Part shown: positions 43,738 to 49,952 of the stretch, piece by piece | How the letters are laid out: the number at the start of each line of letters is the position of its first letter | How positions within the stretch are numbered: position 1 is the first letter of the stretch | Source of the DNA: a virus | IMG/VR virus record: IMGVR_UViG_3300010389_000025 | Location: 1 to 49,952 of that record | DNA: 49,952 nt | Direction: 5' to 3' (one strand) | Made by a program: the position numbers and the translations under genes | Notes under the pieces: model-generated | Seen by the model: the letters and a program-made list of their open reading frames with translations, nothing else | Told to the model about the DNA's origin: nothing | The model's database searches: none

Positions 43738-45387
43738 TTAATTCTTAACTGCACCTGGGGGTTTTGGTGCTGGAATTCCTTTTCTAGTATGATCAGCTAT
43801 CCTTCTTTGATATTCTAAACTCTCAGATGCTGTAGCTACTAGGTCTGCTATTCCTTGCAGTTCTACGCTTCTAGATAATCTATCAACCACATTAAGATTT
43901 TGTCTGGTTATCTCACTGATATCACTGGTCTCTCTTATTTTTTCAAGTAAGGCCCTTCTCTCACTAGCTTCTGATGCCATACCTATCTTGTCTAAATTCT
44001 GAGAATCCCCTGCCATAGTGGCCCTCATTGATTCTAGGATTTCACTTTGATTTTTATTTATATTAACAATAGACATGCTAGATTGTTTAATATCTTCAGT
44101 CCTATTCAGATTATTCGTTCCCGTTCCCGCTATAGTTTCAAAAACCTTAGAGTAGCTTTTAAAATCATCTACAGGATTAGAACCGAAACCAAATAATCCA
44201 CCTATGGTTGACATTATAGGTTGTATGACTGAGGCTATAAGATTAACAATCATTCCAAAAATACCAGCTACCGCAGTTACTATGTTAAAGATTAATGCGA
44301 TTACTGGGGCAAAAGCACCTACAATGTTTAAAATAGAAGCTCCAAAAAATGATAATGATTTTATCATCCTTTCAAAGGAAGGTTGTAATCTTACAACGGC
44401 TTGATTAAACGGAGCCATTACATTCTCTTTAAATACCGCTATTAGCTCGGATATTTTATCAGAACCTTCTTTTTGAGAATTAGCAGATTCTAAGGCTTTT
44501 GTAAATGCTTCATTTAATCCTATAGAAGTAATCCCTAAATCACCTACGAACCCTCTTACTGCTTTAAACTGCCTTTGGGTTATCTCACCAGTCTCACCTA
44601 CCATGGCCCTAGTGCTTCTGTTAGCAGTATCTAAAAGTTCAGCTATAAATGCTGTAGGATCTGATATTTTAGCACCAGAAATTAGTTGATCTAGAAGATC
44701 CTCTATACCTAATCTAGCAACTTGGTTTAGATCCGCACTTGCCGAAGTTAGTTGAGATAAGAAACTTCCTACTTGATCTGCTAATTCTGGTCCTAAGCTG
44801 GCAGCTAACTGGGCTGTTATGTTAGTTACATTTTCTACACCACCAGTCACTCTTAGATCTGCTAAGTTTTTACTTAGCCTAGATACTGCCGAAACTATGC
44901 TATCCCCGGTAGTCTCAAATCGAATAGCAAGATCAGTTACATTTCTTGCAAATTGATCTATAGCGGACTCAGTAGCTCCTCCAACTCCTAGAAGAGATTG
45001 TGATATCTTGAACAGAGCTTCTGTGTTTTGTCCAGATAGTTTAAGTCTAGTCGCAAGGTCTACTAAGTTCTTATTATTACGATTAAAACCTTTAACTCTT
45101 AATTCAGTTAAAGCTTTTGTAGCGTTAGTTAACCCTCCTGTAGTATCTTCTAATGCCCCAATATTACCTTGGAGTACATCTTGAAGTTCTAAGTTAATAA
45201 CTGAGAGTCTTTGATCAACTTTAGTAATATCCTTTAAAGACTCTGCCAGTTTTTCTCCTACTGCGGAGAAAACTACCTTAAGTCCTTCAACGACGGCTAC
45301 AGTTTTACCTAAAGCGGAAACTAGTGATGCTGTTTGGCTTACTTGTCCTAAACTACCTAATGCTCCTATTATGGCGGGAAGTGCCAT
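43738..45387 (-). CDS. Tape measure protein (gp29-like)
   Basis: This 549-aa protein is almost wholly helical with few aromatic or cysteine residues. It has a hydrophobic, potentially membrane-inserting region at about 345-400 (SILNIVGAFAPVIALIFNIV and FGMIVNLIASVIQPI). Its length is close to that of T4 gp29 (590 aa), the tail length ruler. The N-terminal MALPAIIGALGSLGQVSQTA, the amphipathic repeats of NL/TDL type, and the C-terminal coiled region (SERRALLEKIRETSD) fit tape measure proteins. It sits between chaperone-type genes upstream and tube-initiation genes downstream, the usual arrangement. CAGGAG precedes the ATG. It overlaps the 154-aa gene stop by 1 nt (TAATG). Confidence 0.85.
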   Translation of the reverse strand: MALPAIIGALGSLGQVSQTASLVSALGKTVAVVEGLKVVFSAVGEKLAESLKDITKVDQRLSVINLELQDVLQGNIGALEDTTGGLTNATKALTELRVKGFNRNNKNLVDLATRLKLSGQNTEALFKISQSLLGVGGATESAIDQFARNVTDLAIRFETTGDSIVSAVSRLSKNLADLRVTGGVENVTNITAQLAASLGPELADQVGSFLSQLTSASADLNQVARLGIEDLLDQLISGAKISDPTAFIAELLDTANRSTRAMVGETGEITQRQFKAVRGFVGDLGITSIGLNEAFTKALESANSQKEGSDKISELIAVFKENVMAPFNQAVVRLQPSFERMIKSLSFFGASILNIVGAFAPVIALIFNIVTAVAGIFGMIVNLIASVIQPIMSTIGGLFGFGSNPVDDFKSYSKVFETIAGTGTNNLNRTEDIKQSSMSIVNINKNQSEILESMRATMAGDSQNLDKIGMASEASERRALLEKIRETSDISEITRQNLNVVDRLSRSVELQGIADLVATASESLEYQRRIADHTRKGIPAPKPPGAVKN

Positions 45388-45851
45388 TATCTCTTCTCCT
45401 GTAGAATAATTCTATTAAGGTTAGACATCTTACCCGTCGATATAAATGTCCTGTATTTGTCCTTACCCAAGATCAATCCAAACAAGCTGGTGATGTACTT
45501 GTACGAGGCTATCTTAGTGTAATCCTTATATTTATCTAGAGAAGAAAGCAGAACCCTTAAAGATTCACTAGATAGGTGGTCAACCACAAAACAAGAGAAA
45601 AGCTTATTCTTAGTATTCCTATTTGTAAATATTGTGCTAGATGCACCCGTCCTCTGGTTAGATACAGCTAAAGCCATAAAGGGTGATCCATTATAAGAAA
45701 AACTTAACATGTCTCCTGGTGATAAGCTGTTTACTGAAGGTATTCTCTTCTGAATAAGGTCTAGCTCAAGATCAGTAAGCTCCTTAGCCTGTTTAAGCTT
45801 GCTCTGTTCCTGCTCCAGAAAGTTAGGAGATTTTTTTGAATACTTGGGCAT
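45387..45851 (-). CDS. Unknown protein upstream of the tape measure gene (154 aa)
   Basis: This 154-aa basic protein is not recognised. After a charged helical N-terminus (NFLEQEQSKLKQAKELTDLE) it has an SH3-like beta segment, SLSPGDMLSFSYNGSPFMAL. The rest is helical (LRVLLSSLDKYKDYTKIASY) and ends NRIILQEKR. Its overlap with the tape measure start suggests a tail-assembly function, for example a hub assembly factor comparable in position to T4 gp28/gp51. This is inference. It is the first late gene after the plus-strand cassette and has no clear Shine-Dalgarno; an AATAAATA late-promoter-like sequence lies about 20 nt upstream. Confidence 0.8.
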   Translation of the reverse strand: MPKYSKKSPNFLEQEQSKLKQAKELTDLELDLIQKRIPSVNSLSPGDMLSFSYNGSPFMALAVSNQRTGASSTIFTNRNTKNKLFSCFVVDHLSSESLRVLLSSLDKYKDYTKIASYKYITSLFGLILGKDKYRTFISTGKMSNLNRIILQEKR

Positions 45852-45880
45852 GTCAGGGTATAATATATAAATATTTATTA
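45836..45880. promoter_or_regulatory. Divergent promoter region between late tail genes and the early-type cassette
   Basis: On the plus strand TTGAAT (45836-45841) and TATAAT (45859-45864) are separated by 17 nt, a good sigma70-type promoter 23 nt before the ATG at 45887. The same strand has TATAAATA (45866-45873), identical to the T4 late consensus. On the minus strand AATAAATA (45879-45872) is one mismatch from that consensus and precedes the 154-aa gene. Confidence 0.6.
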
Positions 45881-45886
45881 ATCCTG

Positions 45887-46159
45887 ATGAGCATTGATAG
45901 TTATGAAATTATAGAGTTTATAGATTTACTAGATTATACATTTAGTGATAAGTTTGTTGATAAATGGAGATATAGGTTCTCTACTGCATTTATTAAGAAG
46001 TTTCAGTATAAGCTATTGAAGACTGTTTCTGATAAGAAACCTTTAAAGAAGAAAAGCCTGTATCACTATATGACAAAGAAGTGTAAGTATGCTGACGAAC
46101 AAGTCCAGGACTTCTTTGAGGCTATTGAGATCGAGATCTACTATCCGCTGGTGATGTGA
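45887..46159 (+). CDS. Small unknown protein, first gene of the plus-strand replication cassette (90 aa)
   Basis: I choose the ATG at 45887 (MSIDSYEIIEFIDLLDYTFS); an in-frame upstream TTG would lie within the promoter. The 90-aa product has acidic ends and a basic centre with many aromatic residues (KFVDKWRYRFSTAFIKKFQY) and is probably helical. No family is recognised. Its stop overlaps the nuclease ATG by 1 nt (TGATG), so the three plus-strand genes form an operon. A DNA-binding or replication accessory role is guessed from company only. No obvious Shine-Dalgarno is seen. Confidence 0.78.
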   Translation: MSIDSYEIIEFIDLLDYTFSDKFVDKWRYRFSTAFIKKFQYKLLKTVSDKKPLKKKSLYHYMTKKCKYADEQVQDFFEAIEIEIYYPLVM

Positions 46160-46935
46160 TGTTTTGTGATACCATAAGTAATTCCAAGCGTGAAACCTTC
46201 CGTCAGTGTCGGCTAAAGTATAAATATAACTATGTGAACCGTTACGAAGACACTGATCCTGGGAACACTGGTGCCTTACACTTCGGATCCTTTATCCACG
46301 AAGTCTTTGAGCACAGTGTTAATGCCGCTACGATTGACCAGCTTTGGGCAAAGGCTAATGAAATAAAAGATAAGTATAGCTTCCCAGAGAAATATAACAA
46401 AGACATAGAGAAGTGCTTCAAGAACTTCCTTCGGTTCAATGCCCAGCTTCCAAAGGAGTCTATTGTCGAGCACCATTTCGCAGAGGAGATTGCCGATGGA
46501 ATCAAACATGAGGGATATATTGACAGGATTATCAAAGCACCAACAGGAGATATTCTTGTCGTGGATTACAAGACATCCAGAAGAGAGAAGACCAAATTCG
46601 AACTCTTCAATGATAGCCAAGGGAAATCTTATGTCTACGCAGCACACAAGCTTACGGGTGTCCCTATACGAAACATTACCTTCGCCCACTATTATCCTCT
46701 ATCAAACAATCTTGTCGCAGCTACCTACACCGAGGCGACTATTAGGCAACACATTAAGTCTGTTGTAGATGATGTCTGGACCATCCGTAAGTGTAAGTCC
46801 GATGACCTCTACCCACAGAAGAACGATTTCTGCAACTGGTGTTCTTACAAATCCATCTGCCCACTCTATAATGATCCAGAGATCGTCAAGGGACGGCTCG
46901 ATGAGTGTAAGACAAGACCAAGACGCAAGAAATGA
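46159..46935 (+). CDS. PD-(D/E)XK nuclease with Fe-S cluster motif (Cas4/RecB-like)
   Basis: This 258-aa protein starts at ATG 46159. The RecB-family nuclease motifs are visible: H47 in FGSFIHEVFE, D122 in GYIDRI, D136-x-K138 in VVDYKTS, and Q154-GKS-Y158. Four cysteines, C17 and C225-x2-C228-x5-C234, are placed as in Cas4 and AddB enzymes, where they hold a 4Fe-4S cluster. It is expected to be an exonuclease acting on single-stranded or resected DNA in phage replication or recombination. The start overlaps the upstream stop and the stop overlaps the primase ATG (ATGA), so translation is coupled. GC content is higher than in the flanking late genes. Confidence 0.92.
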   Translation: MFCDTISNSKRETFRQCRLKYKYNYVNRYEDTDPGNTGALHFGSFIHEVFEHSVNAATIDQLWAKANEIKDKYSFPEKYNKDIEKCFKNFLRFNAQLPKESIVEHHFAEEIADGIKHEGYIDRIIKAPTGDILVVDYKTSRREKTKFELFNDSQGKSYVYAAHKLTGVPIRNITFAHYYPLSNNLVAATYTEATIRQHIKSVVDDVWTIRKCKSDDLYPQKNDFCNWCSYKSICPLYNDPEIVKGRLDECKTRPRRKK

Positions 46936-47855
46936 TACGGGACTGGGTACAGAGCAACATCAAGGAAGGACGCCTACAAAGCGGTGGTCGTGAGTGGGTA
47001 TGCAACTCCGTAATCGACACCTCTGATTACAAGCGCCACATGTCCGTCAACCTTGAGACTGGCCTGTGGCAATGCTTCAAGAGCGGTGAGACTGGTAATT
47101 TTTACCAACTTGTGTCCATCATTCGTGGTGTACCTTATCACCGTGGCAAGGAGATCTTCTACAGCTACTGCATCGAGAACGGTCAACTACCAGAACAAGA
47201 GGAGGCCAAGATTGTCCTCCCTGAAATCAAGAGTTTAGAGAATGAAGAATTCAAGCAGATCGAAGAGAACAGCGCAGCAGATCTTTATGTCCGTGGTAGG
47301 ATGCTTAACCCTGCTCGGTTCTATTACGCTGACTCTGGGCGATACGCAGGCAGGCTCATTATCCCCTTTGAAGATGAGCATGGACTCTTCTACTTCACTG
47401 CCAGAGCCCTCGGAGACAGAACTCCAAAGTATCTCAATCCCCCCTCCGAAGCAGGTGTCAAGTCCTCCCATGTCCTCCTCCCCTACGACACAGAGAGTAC
47501 CGATCCACTCTTCATCACAGAAGGTGCTTTTGACGCTATCGCCCTTAAGGAATCAGGACTTAATGCTACCTGTACCAATGGGTGCTCCCCTTCTCTCATC
47601 CAGATGCGATATCTGCGTGACTATCGAGGTCCAATCGTCGTTGCCTATGACAATGATGACGCAGGTAGAGAGGGACTAGAAAGGTTCGAGCGTCTACGCA
47701 AGCGTTGCTGTATGCCCACCTTCAACCATGTCTTCCCTCCTGATGGATACAAGGACTGGAATGAACTGCTGATGGAAGGTGAGCAGATTACAGCAGCTTG
47801 TGCTTCTGAGTACAAGCCCTACGACTGGTCTAACGCTATTCTCAGCGCACTGTGA
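46932..47855 (+). CDS. DNA primase (TOPRIM, DnaG/T4 gp61-type)
   Basis: This 307-aa protein has a central/C-terminal TOPRIM domain: FITEGAFDAIAL with E197, then VVAYDNDDAGREG with D240/D242, then KDWNELL. These residues bind the metals that catalyse RNA primer synthesis. The region KYLNPPS before TOPRIM is typical of DnaG-like primases. The N-terminal segment EWVCNSVIDTSDYKRHMSVN to LWQCFKSGETGN looks like a degenerate zinc-binding DNA-recognition domain; only C24, H36 and C48 remain of a four-ligand site. T4 gp61 is 342 aa. Its 3' end overlaps the converging 305-aa gene by 14 nt. Confidence 0.93.
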   Translation: MIRDWVQSNIKEGRLQSGGREWVCNSVIDTSDYKRHMSVNLETGLWQCFKSGETGNFYQLVSIIRGVPYHRGKEIFYSYCIENGQLPEQEEAKIVLPEIKSLENEEFKQIEENSAADLYVRGRMLNPARFYYADSGRYAGRLIIPFEDEHGLFYFTARALGDRTPKYLNPPSEAGVKSSHVLLPYDTESTDPLFITEGAFDAIALKESGLNATCTNGCSPSLIQMRYLRDYRGPIVVAYDNDDAGREGLERFERLRKRCCMPTFNHVFPPDGYKDWNELLMEGEQITAACASEYKPYDWSNAILSAL

Positions 47856-48759
47856 AGTACATCATCGGTGAGATGATTGTCTCATTCAGCAAGGTGTACT
47901 TAGCCTCTACAGAGTAGGTTCCTGTTCCTGAACCAAGATCGGCAATACCTGAGGTTAGAACTGCGGTATCAAAGCTTAATAACATTGTGTTATCAGAAGT
48001 AACCTCTACCAAACCTACGGTATCCTTGTAACCCGATACTTCAACTCTAGCAGGAAGGTTGGAGTCTTCGTTGTGCTTGAGGATTCTGAACTGAGCATCC
48101 TTGAGGATACCTGTGCTTAGAGTGTTCTTGACGCTCTGGTCGATGTTACGATTCATAACCGTGATCTCGGTAGGAACCTTGAGATCAATTACTTCACCAA
48201 GTCTGATCTTGTTAGGGGTTAGGCTTGTTTTTGATTTAAGAAGTAAGGGTTCGGTAAGGGATATAAGGCTATCTTGGAATAGCTTAAGTTCGTGGATGAA
48301 GATAGTCCAATCAGAGGCGGCTGTCAATTTGACAGTCCATACATCAATGTAGCTTCCAGTTGAGCTTGCCTGATTGCTAATTACATTACCAAGCCTATCT
48401 TCACCAGTTACGCTTTGGGTTCCATCAAGGACTACAGCGTATTGACCAGTTCCGGTCTTATAAATATAAGATTGTTGTGCTGCATCTGTAGTATACAGAG
48501 ATTCGTCTAATATTTCACCAGCATCAGCGGTCCAGCGGAATCTAACAGAAGAAGCAGCCTCATCGGAGATTAGCTGAGTGCTGCTATCTAGAATTGAGCT
48601 AGGAGAAGTGTTCTGAGACTTATAAAAAAGGCTTACAGAACTGATATCGTAAAGGTCCTGAAAGCTACCGTTGTTTAGAAAACTAGCCCTTAGGACATTT
48701 CTGCTTAGGGTTCCTGGATGATTATGTCTTTCAACGACCTCTATTCCGTTTAGATTCAT
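47842..48759 (-). CDS. Beta-rich protein of unknown function, probably virion-associated (305 aa)
   Basis: This 305-aa protein is Ser/Thr/Val-rich and predicted all-beta. Its C-terminal segment, GIADLGSGTGTYSVEAKYTL then NETIISPMMYFTVR, resembles an Ig-like sandwich. A strand SVSLFYKSQNTSPSS and the segment DVWTVKLTAASDWTIFIHEL also suggest Ig/fibronectin-type folds. No family is recognised. The start lies inside the end of the frameshift ORF downstream of gp26 (29-nt overlap), so it belongs to the same late operon. It converges on the primase with a 14-nt overlap and no visible terminator between them. Confidence 0.82.
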   Translation of the reverse strand: MNLNGIEVVERHNHPGTLSRNVLRASFLNNGSFQDLYDISSVSLFYKSQNTSPSSILDSSTQLISDEAASSVRFRWTADAGEILDESLYTTDAAQQSYIYKTGTGQYAVVLDGTQSVTGEDRLGNVISNQASSTGSYIDVWTVKLTAASDWTIFIHELKLFQDSLISLTEPLLLKSKTSLTPNKIRLGEVIDLKVPTEITVMNRNIDQSVKNTLSTGILKDAQFRILKHNEDSNLPARVEVSGYKDTVGLVEVTSDNTMLLSFDTAVLTSGIADLGSGTGTYSVEAKYTLLNETIISPMMYFTVR

Positions 48760-48936
48760 TTATGTATTCCTCTTGTGCCATGAGTTCTTCTTTCAAGAAC
48801 CCTAAAAAGAAGCTGCGTTCCTGCCTATCCATGCCCTTTACATCGGAATAGGAGAGTTTACATCTTCTAGTTAATATATAGGCTTCTCTAAACAGATTTT
48901 CTAGATTGTTTTCCGTTAGCTCGCTGAGAAAAAATT
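48731..48936 (-). CDS. -1 frame extension of the gp26-like chaperone (tail chaperone 'T' part)
   Basis: In the -1 frame relative to gp26 an ORF opens exactly at the slippery sequence (a TAA lies immediately upstream in that frame). It runs 65 codons past the slip, LSELTENNLENLFREAYILT to NESKRNRGR, before TGA. It has no ATG, GTG or TTG until Met at 48832, which would remove the first half. The segment LSYSDVKGMDRQERSFFLGF is compact and helix-like, as in short downstream parts of other phage tail chaperones. The predicted fusion with gp26 is about 298 aa. Position upstream of the tape measure gene, albeit with the plus-strand cassette between, agrees with a G/GT-type chaperone pair. Confidence 0.8.
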
Positions 48937-49626
48937 TTTATTTAGAGGCAACTCCATCACTGAGTCGTGTTGACAGTGAGAACAAAGGACTCGGATCTCA
49001 GTGGTTAACCCGTATCCTTCACACATTACAGTGGAGAGCATCTTATTAATATCTCCAGCAGGCAGTCTATGAATAACCTTTTGGATCACCATGTCATTGT
49101 CTATGCCGTCAATGCTTGTAATGAACCTCCAGAGGTTATCCATCAGAACCTCAGAATCACCAATATACTTCTCGTCGTTTACAGATGCGAGCTTAACGAC
49201 AGCCTTTTTCTTACACATAGGTAGTTCGACCTCAACCTCTCTACCTAGATCCTCCATTGATACTACAGGCATATCATTAAGATCAATGGATATTCTATTC
49301 TCCTGCTTGCAGGAAGGACATCCTACGATAAACTTGTACACTGATCCAAAAGATAACTCCCTGAGTTTGAACAGGAGGTAGATTTTGTCTACAAGGAGGA
49401 TATCAGACTTATCAATGTCAGTAACACAATTGTCTAATAGAACCATGGAAGGATCCACACCTTTCTTAGCCAGAGACAGAATCTGCTTCTCTTCCTCAAA
49501 GGTAATAGGTCTAAGGGTTGCCTCACTACCTGAGGGTAAGGTTACTACATTCTTTGCATTGTAGGGCATATCTGATAAGATATCCTCTACCATCTGATCA
49601 ACTGTTTTCTTCTTTTGTTCTGCCAT
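48916..49626 (-). CDS. gp26: gp26-like baseplate/tail assembly protein (T4_baseplate family) with zinc-type cysteines
   Basis: This 236-aa protein matches the T4 gp26 / T4_baseplate family. N-terminal ATLRPITFEEEKQILSLAKK is followed by LDNCVTDID and DKIYLLFKLRELSFGSVYKF. Two CxxC knuckles (C103/C106 in CPSCK, C215/C218 in CSHCQ) would bind one zinc. T4 gp26 is counted with baseplate hub assembly. Here the last codons (LNKNFFSAS-stop) contain AAATTTTTTC, a tandem -1 slippery site, and a GGAG lies 14 nt upstream of it. The product could therefore be made both alone and as a longer fusion, like the lambda G and G-T chaperones. The ribosome binding site is GGAG, 8 nt before the ATG. Confidence 0.9.
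   Translation of the reverse strand: MAEQKKKTVDQMVEDILSDMPYNAKNVVTLPSGSEATLRPITFEEEKQILSLAKKGVDPSMVLLDNCVTDIDKSDILLVDKIYLLFKLRELSFGSVYKFIVGCPSCKQENRISIDLNDMPVVSMEDLGREVEVELPMCKKKAVVKLASVNDEKYIGDSEVLMDNLWRFITSIDGIDNDMVIQKVIHRLPAGDINKMLSTVMCEGYGLTTEIRVLCSHCQHDSVMELPLNKNFFSAS
48928..48937 (-). other. Programmed -1 ribosomal frameshift site
   Basis: Read on the minus strand in the gp26 frame the bases are A-AAT-TTT-TTC. Both A-AAT-TTT and T-TTT-TTC fit the X-XXY-YYZ rule. A Shine-Dalgarno-like GGAG (48952-48955) lies 14 nt upstream, a known stimulator spacing for -1 shifts in bacteria. The gp26 stop comes four codons later. I see no strong downstream hairpin. Confidence 0.78.
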
Positions 49627-49638
49627 AGAAAAACTCCG

Positions 49639-49661
49639 CTTTATTATAGTCTATAATAAAG
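49639..49661. promoter_or_regulatory. 23-bp palindrome between divergent gp26 and uvsW, probable bidirectional promoter/operator
   Basis: CTTTATTATAG, one T, then CTATAATAAAG is a perfect inverted repeat. Each arm contains TATAAT(AA), so each strand has a -10-like or T4-late-like element facing its own gene. The element is 17 nt before the gp26 ATG and 5 nt before the uvsW ATG. No -35 sequence is seen on either side. Confidence 0.55.
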
Positions 49662-49662
49662 T

Positions 49663-49952
49663 ATGAAAATTGTGATTGGAACACAGAAATCACGACTTAA
49701 GACTGATAATCCTAAGATCCTTAAGGCTCTCAGTAACTTATATAGCTTCAAGATCCCAGGAGCCGAGTTTACACCTGCATACAAGCGTAGACAATGGGAT
49801 GGTAAGAAACGCTTCTTTACCAGAGGAGGACAGTTCAACACAGGTATGCTGCCTTCTATTTTGGCTGACCTAGAGAAGATTGATTGTGTTCCTGATTTAG
49901 AGTATAAGGAGGATGCTCCTGAAACTTATCCTATTAAATCTATTTCTCCTTT
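49663..49952 (+). CDS. uvsW: UvsW-type DNA helicase, 5' fragment (runs off the window)
   Basis: An ATG at 49663 opens a frame to the window edge (96 codons). It begins MKIVIGTQKSRLKTDNPKIL and continues YSFKIPGAEFTPAYKRRQWD then GKKRFFTRGGQFNTGMLPSI. T4 UvsW starts with the same layout: '...F-F-S-F-E-A-D-G-Y-R-F-N-P-R-F-R-Y-G-N-W-D-G-R-I-R-L-L...L-P-F-G-L'. UvsW is an ATP-dependent helicase that reverses forks and branch-migrates recombination intermediates; only its N-terminal DNA-recognition domain is visible here. No Shine-Dalgarno precedes the ATG, which is 2 nt after the palindromic promoter region. Confidence 0.85.
   Translation, partial: MKIVIGTQKSRLKTDNPKILKALSNLYSFKIPGAEFTPAYKRRQWDGKKRFFTRGGQFNTGMLPSILADLEKIDCVPDLEYKEDAPETYPIKSISP

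Noticed and set aside
46276-46689. 137-codon minus-strand ORF opposite the PD-(D/E)XK nuclease
   Set aside because: The nuclease motifs are intact on the plus strand; the antisense frame looks like composition-driven shadow.
48731-48832. Independent small gene starting at Met 48832 instead of a frameshift extension
   Set aside because: It would drop the first half of an ORF that opens precisely at a canonical slippery site, and the putative RBS (AAAGG, 3 nt from the ATG) is badly spaced.
49644-49841. 65-codon minus-strand ORF in the uvsW region
   Set aside because: Covers the palindrome and the antisense of a clear UvsW N-terminus; no plausible RBS or family.

Overview
This window is the core virion-structure region of a T4-like contractile-tailed phage (Caudoviricetes, T4 superfamily). 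The identification rests on recognisable homologues of T4 gp5, 6, 7, 13, 14, 15, 18, 19, 21, 22, 23, 25, 26, 27, 53 and a gp29-type tape measure, plus a UvsW helicase fragment. Sequence divergence, the moderately AT-rich composition and modules such as the EF-hand/Cys extension on the prohead protease resemble marine T4-like phages as I remember them. The host cannot be read from the sequence. No portal (gp20), terminase, tRNA, CRISPR array or insertion sequence was found.

Layout. Almost all genes are on the minus strand, so transcription runs right to left. From the right edge: a divergent intergenic region separates the 5' end of uvsW (+) from a gp26-like tail/baseplate chaperone (-). The gp26 gene ends in a canonical -1 slippery sequence that leads into a 65-codon ORF with no upstream start codon. 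A beta-rich unknown protein follows. A three-gene early-type cassette on the plus strand (90-aa unknown, PD-(D/E)XK Fe-S nuclease, TOPRIM primase) interrupts the late genes at 45.9-47.9 kb. Leftwards the late operon continues: a 154-aa unknown, tape measure, tube/baseplate junction protein, gp53-like LysM-type protein, gp27-like hub, gp5-like spike, a LamG-bearing 939-aa protein, gp25, gp6, a giant gp7-like protein, three tandem paralogous accessory fibre proteins, a beta-helix fibre, an 840-aa fibre/baseplate protein, a 1349-aa cysteine-rich fibre and a PAAR spike tip. Next comes the head module: three small core proteins, gp21 protease, gp22 scaffold and gp23 capsid, closed by a terminator. 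The neck and tail tube/sheath genes (gp13, 14, 15, 18, 19) are closed by a second terminator. Last is a 740-aa protein with an N-terminus resembling a capsid-targeting peptide.

How the genes work together: gp22 and the small core proteins scaffold the gp23 prohead. gp21 then cleaves at L-x-E sites, which are visible in gp23, the core proteins and the 740-aa protein. gp13, 14 and 15 join head to tail. gp18 and gp19 form the sheath and tube, with length set by the tape measure. gp25, 53, 6 and 7 form the wedges around the gp27-gp5-PAAR hub, and the large variable proteins supply host-recognition fibres.

The most notable observations are: (i) the probable programmed -1 frameshift in the gp26-like gene; (ii) a nine-residue motif shared by the capsid protein and a head-core protein just after an L-x-E site in each; (iii) a candidate packaged and injected protein with an N-terminal targeting peptide and a nucleotidyltransferase-like motif; (iv) a fibre with about 69 cysteines; and (v) a tandem family of adhesin-like proteins built by inserting or appending jelly-roll modules.
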